Of a DNA stretch of 64,000 nt, positions 1 through 7,645 are shown piece by piece; position 1 is the stretch's first letter, and each line of letters begins with the position of its first letter. The stretch comes from Alphaproteobacteria bacterium (lineage in GTDB: Bacteria; Pseudomonadota; Alphaproteobacteria; Sphingomonadales; Sphingomonadaceae): the NCBI GenBank assembly GCA_018823325.1, contig JAHJIJ010000008.1, positions 41,588-105,587 on the forward strand, in the 5' to 3' direction. The position numbers and the translations under genes were made by a program. A model generated the notes under the pieces. That model was not told the DNA's origin. It was given only the letters and a program-made list of their open reading frames with translations, and ran no database searches.

Positions 1-804
1 GGAGAATTTGGCGCGCTTCGGCTCTGCATCGTATCGATGGGGCGGCACCGCCTGATCCTGCCGGACATCACCGACCGACGCCAGCCGCCGACGATGAAGC
101 TGCTGTTCCAGGAAGAAGGCAGCGCGACGATCAATCAGGGCGGCCTCTCCAATGCGTTGCAGCCTGGCCAGTGGTGCGCGCTGCGCAAGGACGTGCCCTA
201 CAGGATCGACGCTCCGGAACAAGGCCGTCAGCTCGCCGTCACCGTGCCGTGCAGTCTGCTGTCCGCGCCCCGCTGGAGTCTTGACCGCTGGCGCCAGCCG
301 CGCAGCTTCCTGCGCGGGCCGGCCCAGATCCTGCATGCAAGCGTCGCCGCCTCGGTGATGACTGGCAACACGCTGCGGTTGGAGGATCGCGAACTGCTCG
401 GGGAGCAGGTCGCCCGGCTGGTAGACATGACGATTCAGGCCGACGATCTTGCGACCACGCCCGATCCGCGCGAAACCCGCCGCCGCGCTATCCTGGAATT
501 CGTCGACCGCCATCTGGCCGATGCGGACCTGGGCATCGCCCGGATCGCGCGCGAATTCGGCATGTCGACCCGGTCCATCCACAAGCTGTTCGAGGGTGAA
601 GCGCACACCATCGCGCGGGCGATCTGGGACCGGCGGCTGGAGCGCTGCCGCGAGGAGATGGTGGACCCGGCCCTCACCCGCCGCTCGATTACGGAGATCG
701 CGCACCTCTGGGGCTTCAGCGATTCCCAGCATTTCAGCCGCGCATTCAAGCAGCGCTTTGGTCTCACGCCGCGCGAATACCGCAATCTCTTCTCGCTTCA
801 CTGA
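1..804 (+). CDS. AraC-family transcriptional regulator, 5' truncated by window edge
   Basis: The reading frame is open from base 1, so the gene begins outside the window; the first internal ATG (37) lies inside the N-terminal domain. The visible 267 residues are the end of a cupin-like AraC_binding_2 domain (roughly residues 10-140) followed by a C-terminal double helix-turn-helix (about 160-265). That part has the family pattern 'IARIAREFGMSTRSIHKLF' and the closing 'AHLWGFSDSQHFSRAFKQRFG' then 'TPREYR'. Full-length relatives are about 300-330 residues, so roughly 50 residues are missing. It is a DNA-binding regulator in the cytoplasm. The co-directional MFS transporter 130 bases downstream is the likely target, which is inference from position only. 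Confidence 0.88.
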   Translation, partial: GEFGALRLCIVSMGRHRLILPDITDRRQPPTMKLLFQEEGSATINQGGLSNALQPGQWCALRKDVPYRIDAPEQGRQLAVTVPCSLLSAPRWSLDRWRQPRSFLRGPAQILHASVAASVMTGNTLRLEDRELLGEQVARLVDMTIQADDLATTPDPRETRRRAILEFVDRHLADADLGIARIAREFGMSTRSIHKLFEGEAHTIARAIWDRRLERCREEMVDPALTRRSITEIAHLWGFSDSQHFSRAFKQRFGLTPREYRNLFSLH

Positions 805-936
805 TCGCGCGGCGCGGCCAGTCAGGTTGATGCGCTCCCATCCAATCCGCGGCCCCGCGCGAGCGTCTATCGCAGCGGTCCAAAACCCCATGCCCGTGCC
901 GGACTGAGCGCAGGCCCATCCAGGAGCAGGGATGAA

Positions 937-2271
937 TTGACCCGAAGACAGCTCACCATTGCGCTCATCCTGCTCGCCTCGATCAATGCTTTCGGGTTCC
1001 TTGATCGCGTGATGATCGCGCTGATCGCGGAGAAGATCAAAGCCGAATTCCTGCTCAGCGACCTGCAGATCGGCCTACTCGGCGGCACGGCCTTCGCGGT
1101 GGTCAATGCCTTCGCCAGCATTCCCATCGCGCGCATGGCCGAGCGCTACAACCGCGCCCGGGTAACGGCCGGCTTCCTGATGCTTGCCTCGGTCTTCACC
1201 GCCCTTGCCGGGGCGACGGTGAGCTTCTTCCAGCTGTTCCTCTGCCGCTGCGGCATGGCGGCAGGCAATGCCGCCACGGAAGCGCCGCCGCACTCAATGA
1301 TCTCCGACATGGTGCCGCCCGAAAAGCGCGCCTCGGCGCTCTCGCTCTACATGCTAGGCGTGCCGGTCGCCGCCCTGTTCGGCTCCTTTGCCGGCGGCGC
1401 GATCGCGGAGCATTTCGGCTGGCGCAACACCTTCGTCTTCTTCGGCGTGATGGGCGGGCTGATCGCGCTGCTCTGCTACTTCTGCCTGCACGAGCCGGAA
1501 CGCCGGGTGACCGCCACCGCCGGCGGCACCGGCAAGCTCAGCACCTGGCAGGTCGTGCGCCTTCTCCTGGGCAACAAGAGCCTTCGCTACGTGATGTTCG
1601 GCCTCTCCTGCATCAGTGTCGGCGCCTTCGGGGTCAACACCTTCCTGCCCGCTTTCTTCTCCCGCAATTTCGGGCTGGATGCGGCCCAGGCCGGCCTCGT
1701 CTTCGGCCTTGTTTCCGGCATTGCGGCGTTTTTCGGCACACTGCTCGGCGGCTATGTGAGCGAGTATATGGCCCGGCGCGACGGCCGCTGGCTGCTCGGC
1801 ATTCCGGCTTTAGGCACATTGATCGGCGTGCCGATCTTCCTGTTGGGACTGAGCAGCAACGCGCTGTTTCTGGCTGTTCCGCTGATGCTCCTGGGCTCCT
1901 TCTCCTTCTACACCGCGATGGGGCCGGCCATCGCAACGCTGCACGGCTCGCTGGACAGCTTCAGCCGGGCGACCGGATCGGCGGTCTTCCTGCTCATCGT
2001 CCATTTCTTTGGTCAGGGCCTCGGCCCGCCGCTGGTGGGGATCGTCAGCGATCTGGTTTCCAGCTTCATCTACGGCGGCACTAGTTTCGCGACCGAATGC
2101 GCCGGCGCAGCGGGTCAGGTGCAAGGGTCAGCCTGTGCCGATGCTTCGGCCAGCGGCTTGCGTTACGCCATCGGCCTGTTCGCCACCTTCTTCCTGCTCG
2201 GCGGCCTGATGCTGTATCTCGCGGCGCGGACGAAGCACCGCTCGGCGCTGGCCACCGCGCAGGCGCACTGA
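937..2271 (+). CDS. MFS transporter, spinster-like
   Basis: 444-residue integral membrane protein with about 12 hydrophobic segments. The N-terminal signature 'FGFLDRVMIALIAEKIKAEF' with 'SDLQIGLLGG' is typical of the spinster-like MFS subgroup, common in sphingomonads beside aromatic- or steroid-degradation genes. The conserved loop 2-3 appears as 'ARMAERYNRARV'. The start is TTG at 937, preceded by AGGAG about 11 bases upstream; the ATG at 932 is closed at once by a stop. It follows the AraC gene and precedes a SnoaL-like gene 39 bases downstream, so the three may be co-transcribed. The substrate cannot be read from sequence; a small organic acid or lipid-like compound would suit the family. 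Confidence 0.88.
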   Translation: MTRRQLTIALILLASINAFGFLDRVMIALIAEKIKAEFLLSDLQIGLLGGTAFAVVNAFASIPIARMAERYNRARVTAGFLMLASVFTALAGATVSFFQLFLCRCGMAAGNAATEAPPHSMISDMVPPEKRASALSLYMLGVPVAALFGSFAGGAIAEHFGWRNTFVFFGVMGGLIALLCYFCLHEPERRVTATAGGTGKLSTWQVVRLLLGNKSLRYVMFGLSCISVGAFGVNTFLPAFFSRNFGLDAAQAGLVFGLVSGIAAFFGTLLGGYVSEYMARRDGRWLLGIPALGTLIGVPIFLLGLSSNALFLAVPLMLLGSFSFYTAMGPAIATLHGSLDSFSRATGSAVFLLIVHFFGQGLGPPLVGIVSDLVSSFIYGGTSFATECAGAAGQVQGSACADASASGLRYAIGLFATFFLLGGLMLYLAARTKHRSALATAQAH

Positions 2272-2310
2272 CACCCACCGCCCTCATTCGATGCAAGTAA
2301 CGGAGAAACC

Positions 2311-2781
2311 ATGAGTCAGGCCATCACCGATCGGGATGCCCAGCTTGCGCTGCTGAACAGCACCGATCCGCAACTCGCCGCCAACAAGCGGCTCGTATGG
2401 GACATGTATCGCACGGTGCTGCAGGCCGGTCATGCCGACCGCGCGGCCGAGTTCATCGCCGAGGATTATATCCAGCACAATCCCAATGTCGCCTCCGGCC
2501 GCCAGCCACTCATCGACTTCATCAAGGGATCGCGCCCGATGCGCGAGATCGAGGAGCGGATCATGCTGCCACTGGTCAACATGATTGCCGAGCGGGACAT
2601 GGTGATGTGCGTCTTCGAGCGGCCGGAGAAGGACGCCGAGGGCCAGCCTTATGTGACAAGCTGGTTCGACCTGTTCCGCATCGAGAACGGCATGATCGCC
2701 GAGCATTGGGACCCGGCGCTCAAGAGTGTGGAAATGCTCAAGTTCGACCCCAACAGCAAGCGCACGCCGCCCACGGACTGA
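2311..2781 (+). CDS. SnoaL-like NTF2-fold protein
   Basis: 156-residue soluble protein of the nuclear transport factor 2 fold, SnoaL-like polyketide cyclase subgroup. Family marks are 'ANKRLVWDMYRTVLQAGHADRAAEFIAEDYIQHNP' in the first half, 'GRQPLIDFIKG' in the middle, and a C-terminal 'SWFDLFRIENGMIAEHWDPA' hairpin. No signal peptide is seen. Members bind hydrophobic small molecules in a cone-shaped pocket and some catalyse aldol or dehydration chemistry; the substrate here is unknown. It lies 39 bases after the MFS gene on the same strand, so co-transcription is likely. It is convergent with a second NTF2-fold gene starting at 3440. Confidence 0.85.
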   Translation: MSQAITDRDAQLALLNSTDPQLAANKRLVWDMYRTVLQAGHADRAAEFIAEDYIQHNPNVASGRQPLIDFIKGSRPMREIEERIMLPLVNMIAERDMVMCVFERPEKDAEGQPYVTSWFDLFRIENGMIAEHWDPALKSVEMLKFDPNSKRTPPTD

Positions 2782-2819
2782 ACGCGCGGGCGGCGGCATG
2801 AGCGCGGCGTGCGGGCGCC

Positions 2820-3440
2820 TTACACCTCCTTGTAGTGGTAAGGCGCGATCACGGGTTCGGGGTAGGATTCATACTCCATCGTGGGCGGCAAATCGGGCTG
2901 GAGACCGTCGATGGAACGCAGGAGCTGCACGCCGCCCTTGTGCCAGCCCTCGTCATATTCGGTGTAGATGTTCATGTAGCCGTGGAGCTGCGCGATACGC
3001 CACTTGCCGTTCTCGATTTTGTAGGTGTTCTCGTATGTCGCTTCGCCCCAGCGCGCCTCGCGACCGATGCCGCCGACCATCATGAATGTGCGCCACCGCG
3101 CCTTCGCGGCGCCGGCGACGCAGTCGATATGGACCACCGGCTGAAGCTGCATGTGATTGTAGATCGTACCATGCCCATAGGGCGGAAGGTGGTGAAGATA
3201 TTCGCGCACCCGCTCGCGCCCGACATAGACGCCCCGGCCCGCCAGCTCCAGCGTGCCGTCTTCGGCGAAGAGATTGGCGGCGTCGTCCCAGCGGCCCTTG
3301 TCGACATAATAACCATAAGCGCACTGCAGATTACAGATCTCGACATAATGATCGGCCTTGTCGGCGCGCGCAGAGAGAGCCGCCAGATCGGCGCGCAATT
3401 GCGAGAGTTCTTCGCGCAGGACGGTGATGTCATCGGACAT
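2820..3440 (-). CDS. SnoaL_4-like NTF2-fold protein
   Basis: 206-residue soluble protein. After a short coiled N-terminus (residues 1-30) comes an NTF2/SnoaL_4-type domain: 'ICNLQCAYGYYVDKGRWDDAANLFAEDGTLELAGRGVYVGRERV', then 'HMQLQPVVHIDCVAGAAKARWRTFMM' and 'ENTYKIENGKWRIAQLHGY'. (Motifs are quoted in short pieces of a continuous run.) The Tyr/Asp/His pattern resembles bacterial dehydratases and ring-hydroxylating dioxygenase beta subunits, which share the fold. A good ribosome site (AGGAG, reverse strand, about 8 bases before the ATG at 3440) supports the start. The role is probably dehydration or isomerisation of a cyclic substrate; the substrate is not evident. Confidence 0.8.
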   Translation of the reverse strand: MSDDITVLREELSQLRADLAALSARADKADHYVEICNLQCAYGYYVDKGRWDDAANLFAEDGTLELAGRGVYVGRERVREYLHHLPPYGHGTIYNHMQLQPVVHIDCVAGAAKARWRTFMMVGGIGREARWGEATYENTYKIENGKWRIAQLHGYMNIYTEYDEGWHKGGVQLLRSIDGLQPDLPPTMEYESYPEPVIAPYHYKEV

Positions 3441-3486
3441 GAGGGTGCTCCTTTGGGGTTTGTGAAATCTGCGGAATTTTCACTTC

Positions 3487-3560
3487 GTCACCCCGGACTT
3501 GATCCGGGGTCCAGCTGCCTTCAGCAGAAAAGCGGGACCCCGGATCAAGTCCGGGGCGAC
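3487..3560. repeat. palindromic intergenic repeat (sphingomonad type)
   Basis: Two perfectly complementary 22-base arms (3491-3512 and 3535-3556) flank a 22-base spacer. Each arm is itself palindromic around CTTGA/TCAAG with CCCCGGA...TCCGGGG. Single-stranded DNA or RNA would fold into a long hairpin. This sequence class is a familiar dispersed element in sphingomonad genomes. It lies between the SnoaL_4-like gene and the DUF8021-like gene, both on the minus strand, and could also end transcription. Confidence 0.85.
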
Positions 3561-3597
3561 GGCGGTGCATGAAACGGCGGCGCTGTGCCCCACGATC

Positions 3598-4482
3598 TCA
3601 CGCCCTGCCCAAGCGCGGATCGCGCTCGTCCTGCGCCCAAGGGGAACGCATCCGGTAGGGCACGAAGTGGAAGACGGCCTCGACAGCCGAAATTGCATCG
3701 TCGCGGATCTTGAACGCTTCCAGGAAGGCGAAGCTGTGCGGGCGCAGGAAGAAGCCGGTGCGCGTCTCGCCATTGGTGAGCCGATATTCGCGGGTCTGTC
3801 CGTCATGATCGATGAAGCCGCCGGAGAGGACCACGCCCTGCTCCTCGTCGATGAGCGGGTAGCGGCGCGCCCTGATCCAGTTGTCGAACAGATAATAGCC
3901 GAGGCGGAACTGCTCCTCGCAGCCCATCTTCGCCACCGGCGCCAGGTTGGGCTGGGGATTGTGCGTGGTCTGCACGCCATTCTCGCGCCGCTCACAATCC
4001 GCCGTGAAGCGCGTGTGCAGCGTGCCGTCGTTCTGCTCGAGGGTGGAGAAATAGCCATCCGCCAGCGAAAGCATCCGTTCCCGGCCGCACCGCGCGGCGG
4101 GATCGACTGCCTCCTCCAGCTCGGGCCGGGGCGCAGGATCGGCATTGAGGAACGGCACGCCGGCGTCCGTCACCCGCGCCACGAGCAGCTCTATCTCGGT
4201 GATCGCGTCCGCCTGCGCGGCCAGGCGCAGGACGAACAGCGCCTTGTCGCCGCTTTCCTCCAGCGTGCCGAACCGCGCGGCGTTGCCAGTCACCGGATCG
4301 GCAAGATCCCAGCGATAGTCGCCAATGCCGGTCACGGTCTTCCACGCGCCGTCGCCGATCGGGAATTCGACGCAATTTTCTGTGTAGCGCAGGCGCGCAT
4401 CGAGCGGTAGCCGGTGCGGATCATTGGCGCCCAGCGCGGCGACAGCCTCGTCCAGCAGATTCAGCAAATCGGCCCTGTTCAT
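3598..4482 (-). CDS. conserved hypothetical protein, DUF8021-like
   Basis: 294-residue soluble protein if it starts at the ATG at 4482, which has GGGAG 8 bases upstream; an in-frame start ten codons earlier lacks such a site. It appears to have two related halves. The N-terminal 120 residues carry 'RLPLDARLRYTENC', 'TGIGDYRWDLADP' and 'ITEIELLVARV'. The C-terminal part carries 'MLSLADGYFSTLEQNDG', 'ADCERRENGVQTTHNP' and 'GGFIDHDGQTREYRLTNG'. These resemble the DUF8021 family, whose biochemistry I do not know. Position next to two NTF2-fold genes suggests the same pathway. No signal peptide or membrane segment is seen. Confidence 0.75.
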   Translation of the reverse strand: MNRADLLNLLDEAVAALGANDPHRLPLDARLRYTENCVEFPIGDGAWKTVTGIGDYRWDLADPVTGNAARFGTLEESGDKALFVLRLAAQADAITEIELLVARVTDAGVPFLNADPAPRPELEEAVDPAARCGRERMLSLADGYFSTLEQNDGTLHTRFTADCERRENGVQTTHNPQPNLAPVAKMGCEEQFRLGYYLFDNWIRARRYPLIDEEQGVVLSGGFIDHDGQTREYRLTNGETRTGFFLRPHSFAFLEAFKIRDDAISAVEAVFHFVPYRMRSPWAQDERDPRLGRA

Positions 4483-4620
4483 CGCGGCGTCTCCCTCCCC
4501 TGAGTCTGGCACGTCGGTTTACCGTCGCCTGCCAGCTTAAGTCTCAATGCTAAGGGTCTGTCCGCGCATGAACTTGCCGTTGCGCGAATCGCAGCCGGTT
4601 TCGTCGCGTATCGCTCATCG

Positions 4621-5550
4621 CTACAGATCGATCGCGCCGGCGAGTCCGGCATCGCCGCGCCCACCCTCCACGAATTGCTCGAGCAGCCACGCTGCGGCGG
4701 GGCCAGGCGGGATGTCGCGCCGCCAGACGCCGGCAAAGCGATACGTCCCACCGGGGTGATCGGGCATCGCGAGCCGGACAAGCGCGCCCGCCGCCAGATC
4801 GGCATCGACCATGGGCAGCGGCATATTGCCCCAGCCCACGCCTTCGCGCAGCAATGCATGCTTGGCGCCAAGGTCGGCCAGGCGCCAGGTCTTGGGACTC
4901 ATCACCGAATAATCCTGACCCTCGGTCGCGCGCGAGCGATCGGTAAGAACCAGTTGCGTGTAATCGCGACCGGCGCCCGGCGGGATGCGCTCCATCCGCC
5001 CGAGCGGGTGATCCGGCGCTGCCACCGGCACGAGCGCGACCGAACCTGCCGCAACGCACTCCACCCCGTCCGCGCCAATCGCGAGCGGGCCGGAAATGCC
5101 GATCATCGCGCGGCCATCCAGCACCATGGCGGTCACCGCGCCCAGTGCCTCAACATGCAGGCGCAATTGCACGGTGGGGAATTCAACCGCAAAGGCGCGC
5201 AGCACCGCGCCCAGCCGCTCGGCCGGCAGCATGACATCGACGGCAAGATCGACTTCCGCTTCCAACCCATCGAGCAGGCCTTTAACGCGGGCGCGCAGAC
5301 CATCGATCCCGTGTGCGACGGCACGGGCATCCGCCAGCAGCGCCCGCCCGGCAACGGTCAGCTGCGGCTTGCGTGTGCCTTCCCGTTCGAAGAGCGTCAG
5401 GCCAAGCTGCGCTTCGAGATTGGCGATGCCGTAGCTGATCACCGATACCGCGCGATTGAGTTTCCGTCCCGCCGCCGCAAAGCTGCCGCTATCCACGATC
5501 GCGAGGAATATCCTCAGCTGGTCGAACGTCGGGGTGCCGGGCGTGCTCAC
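4621..5550 (-). CDS. LysR-family transcriptional regulator, divergent from pirin
   Basis: 309 residues. The N-terminal winged helix-turn-helix spans about 8-68 ('FDQLRIFLAIVDSGSFAAAG', 'NRAVSVISYGIANLEAQLG', 'LFERE'), followed by a linker helix and a substrate-binding domain to the C-terminus. It is divergently transcribed from the pirin gene at 5677, with a 126-base shared control region. The arrangement resembles E. coli yhaJ-yhaK, where a LysR protein sits beside a pirin-like gene. An inverted repeat 10 bases upstream of its own ATG (5560-5578) fits autoregulation and control of the pirin gene. The effector is unknown. Confidence 0.9.
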   Translation of the reverse strand: MSTPGTPTFDQLRIFLAIVDSGSFAAAGRKLNRAVSVISYGIANLEAQLGLTLFEREGTRKPQLTVAGRALLADARAVAHGIDGLRARVKGLLDGLEAEVDLAVDVMLPAERLGAVLRAFAVEFPTVQLRLHVEALGAVTAMVLDGRAMIGISGPLAIGADGVECVAAGSVALVPVAAPDHPLGRMERIPPGAGRDYTQLVLTDRSRATEGQDYSVMSPKTWRLADLGAKHALLREGVGWGNMPLPMVDADLAAGALVRLAMPDHPGGTYRFAGVWRRDIPPGPAAAWLLEQFVEGGRGDAGLAGAIDL

Positions 5551-5559
5551 TTTTCAACT

Positions 5560-5578
5560 CTATCGAACATAATGATAG
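5560..5578. promoter_or_regulatory. candidate LysR operator between lysR and pirin
   Basis: CTATC-N9-GATAG inverted repeat. It contains a T-N11-A core, the geometry of LysR-type binding sites, and sits in the AT-rich divergent intergenic region just upstream of the lysR ATG. Assignment is from position and symmetry only. Confidence 0.45.
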
Positions 5579-5676
5579 ATTTTATCTCACTGAACAGAAA
5601 AGCTCGCAACGCCTAAATCGGTCTTCGACAGCGGACAGATGCTCCGCTTCTGAAATGAGAGACAAGGAGACCAACG

Positions 5677-6375
5677 ATGATCGACCTTCGCCCCTTCGAC
5701 AGCCTCGGCGCCGCCAACCATGGCTGGCTCGATGCGCATCATCACTTTTCCTTCGCCGGCTATCATGATCCTGCACGCGTCCACTGGGGCTGCCTGCGGG
5801 TCTGGAACGATGATACCATCGCGCCGCAGACCGGCTTTCCGCCCCACCCGCACAACGACATGGAGATCATCACTTATGTCCGCGAAGGTGCGATCACCCA
5901 CCAGGACAGCCTGGGCAACAAGGGCCGCACCGAAGCGGGCGATGTGCAGGTGATGAGCGCCGGCACCGGCATCCGCCACTCGGAATATAATCTCGAGGAT
6001 GTGACGACGAAGATCTTCCAGATCTGGATCATCCCCACCCGCGAGGGCGAGCCGCCGCAATGGGGCGCCAAGCCTTTCCCCAAGGGCGAGCGGTCCGGCA
6101 AGTTCGTGACGCTGGCCTCGGGCCATGCAGAGGATGACGATGCTCTGCCGATCCGCACCGATGGCCGCGTGCTGGGGGCAACTCTGCGCGCTGGCGAGAC
6201 AGCGGAGTATCCGCTGGGCAAGGATCGCAAGGCCTATCTGGTGCCCGCCAGCGGCGCGGTGCAGATCGACGACGTCCGCGTCAACGCCCGGGACGGCGCC
6301 GCAATCAGCGACATGGACGTGCTGCGCGTCACGGCGCTGGAAGACAGCGAGATCGTCCTCGTGGACGTGATCTAA
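5677..6375 (+). CDS. pirin family protein (bicupin)
   Basis: 232 residues, the usual length for bacterial YhaK/pirin proteins. The N-terminal cupin holds the full metal-ligand set: His57 and His59 in '[10 protein letters not shown]', then His101 and Glu103 in '[10 protein letters not shown]'. The second cupin half lacks metal ligands, as is usual. Related proteins show quercetin 2,3-dioxygenase activity or act as redox sensors; which applies here is unknown. AAGGAG lies just before the ATG. The gene is divergent from a LysR regulator that probably controls it. Confidence 0.92.
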   Translation: MIDLRPFDSLGAANHGWLDAHHHFSFAGYHDPARVHWGCLRVWNDDTIAPQTGFPPHPHNDMEIITYVREGAITHQDSLGNKGRTEAGDVQVMSAGTGIRHSEYNLEDVTTKIFQIWIIPTREGEPPQWGAKPFPKGERSGKFVTLASGHAEDDDALPIRTDGRVLGATLRAGETAEYPLGKDRKAYLVPASGAVQIDDVRVNARDGAAISDMDVLRVTALEDSEIVLVDVI

Positions 6376-6698
6376 TCCAGGGAGATGTCGCGCTACCGAC
6401 GACCGGCGGCGCGACGTCCTCCCGGCTGGCAAGCCCATTGCCGGGCGCTGCCCGCCGGTGGATCTTAGGCAGAGCCGTACGAGTCGCGCGGCGGGGTTTC
6501 ATAAAAGCAGAACGGCGATCAGGCAGAGGCATCCCAAGGAGCCATGCGGTCCGCCCGGGTCACGACGGACGGACGTCTTACGGACTCCCAAGAAAGCGAA
6601 GCGCGCCGCCCATGGTTCGGGCCAGCCGCCGACAATGCGACGAACGACACAATCGAAGACCAACGGCTGCACCTCCTCTCAAGAGAAAGGAATTCGAC
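6376..6698. other. intergenic region between pirin and hydrolase genes
   Basis: About 320 bases without a convincing gene. A GC-rich hairpin (GTCGCGC near 6387 pairing with GCGCGAC near 6409) follows the pirin stop codon and may be a weak terminator; it has no T-run. The reading frame of the next gene stays open upstream to 6438, but the translated residues show no family similarity and AAAGGA precedes the ATG at 6699. Confidence 0.5.
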
Positions 6699-7529
6699 AT
6701 GGCGACGATCACGACACAGGACGGCACGGACATCTTCTACAAGGACTGGGGTGCGCGCGATGCCCAGCCGATCGTGTTCCATCATGGCTGGCCCCTCTCG
6801 GCCGACGATTGGGACAATCAGATGATGTTCTTCCTGAACGAGGGCTTCCGCGTGATTGCGCATGACCGCCGTGGCCATGGCCGTTCCAGCCAGACATGGA
6901 CCGGCAACGAGATGGACACCTACGCCGCCGATGTCGCTGCGCTGACCGATCATCTCGACCTGAAGAACGCCGTCCACATCGGCCATTCGACAGGCGGCGG
7001 CGAAGTGGCGCGCTATGTGGCGCGCGCAAAGCCCGGTCGCGTCGCCAAGGCGGTGCTGATCGGCGCCGTGCCGCCGATCATGGTCAAGACGGACAACAAT
7101 CCCGGCGGACTACCGCTTGAGGTCTTCGACGGCTTCCGCGCCGCGCAGGCCGCGAACCGCGCCCAATTCTTCCTCGACATCCCGAGCGGACCGTTCTTCG
7201 GCTACAACCGGCCCGACGCGAAGGTGGACCAGGGCGTCATCTGGAACTGGTGGCGGCAGGGCATGATGGGCGGTGCCAAGGCGCATTACGACTGCATCAA
7301 GGCCTTCTCGGAGACCGACTTTACGGAGGATCTGAAGGCCATCGACGTGCCGGTGCTGATCATGCACGGCGAGGACGATCAGATCGTACCGATCGCCGAC
7401 TCCGCGGAACTGGCCATCAAGCTGGTGAAGGACGGCACGCTCAAAGTGTATCCGGGCCTGCCGCATGGCATGTGCACCACGCATCCGGAGATCATCAACC
7501 CCGATCTGCTCGCCTTCATCAAGGCATAG
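6699..7529 (+). CDS. alpha/beta hydrolase, non-heme haloperoxidase-like
   Basis: 276-residue alpha/beta hydrolase. The start is ATG 6699 with AAAGGA 8 bases upstream. The catalytic triad reads Ser97 in 'GHSTGGGE', Asp in 'HGEDDQIVP' (about 227) and His in 'GLPHGM' (about 256). The oxyanion region '[11 protein letters not shown]' and 'HDRRGHGRS' are hallmarks of the cofactor-free bacterial bromo/chloroperoxidases. The natural function is usually ester or lactone hydrolysis or perhydrolysis; halogenation is an in vitro side activity. No signal peptide, so cytoplasmic. It is preceded by the pirin gene on the same strand, but the 320-base gap suggests its own promoter. Confidence 0.9.
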   Translation: MATITTQDGTDIFYKDWGARDAQPIVFHHGWPLSADDWDNQMMFFLNEGFRVIAHDRRGHGRSSQTWTGNEMDTYAADVAALTDHLDLKNAVHIGHSTGGGEVARYVARAKPGRVAKAVLIGAVPPIMVKTDNNPGGLPLEVFDGFRAAQAANRAQFFLDIPSGPFFGYNRPDAKVDQGVIWNWWRQGMMGGAKAHYDCIKAFSETDFTEDLKAIDVPVLIMHGEDDQIVPIADSAELAIKLVKDGTLKVYPGLPHGMCTTHPEIINPDLLAFIKA

Positions 7530-7544
7530 ACCGAAGGCAACGCA

Positions 7545-7578
7545 TTCCGCCCCGGGGGGTGCACCTCCCGAGGCGGAA
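7545..7578. terminator. hairpin after haloperoxidase-like gene
   Basis: TTCCGCC (7545) pairs with GGCGGAA (ending 7578), with a further G-rich/C-rich inner stem. It lies 15 bases after the stop codon of the hydrolase and between convergent genes, as expected for a bidirectional terminator. There is no clear T-run. Confidence 0.5.
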
Positions 7579-7645
7579 CCTGGCATCTTATGCCGACTGC
7601 CGTCTGCGCCGCCGTCCCTTTGTCGATCGGGCAGCGCCTTACCCG

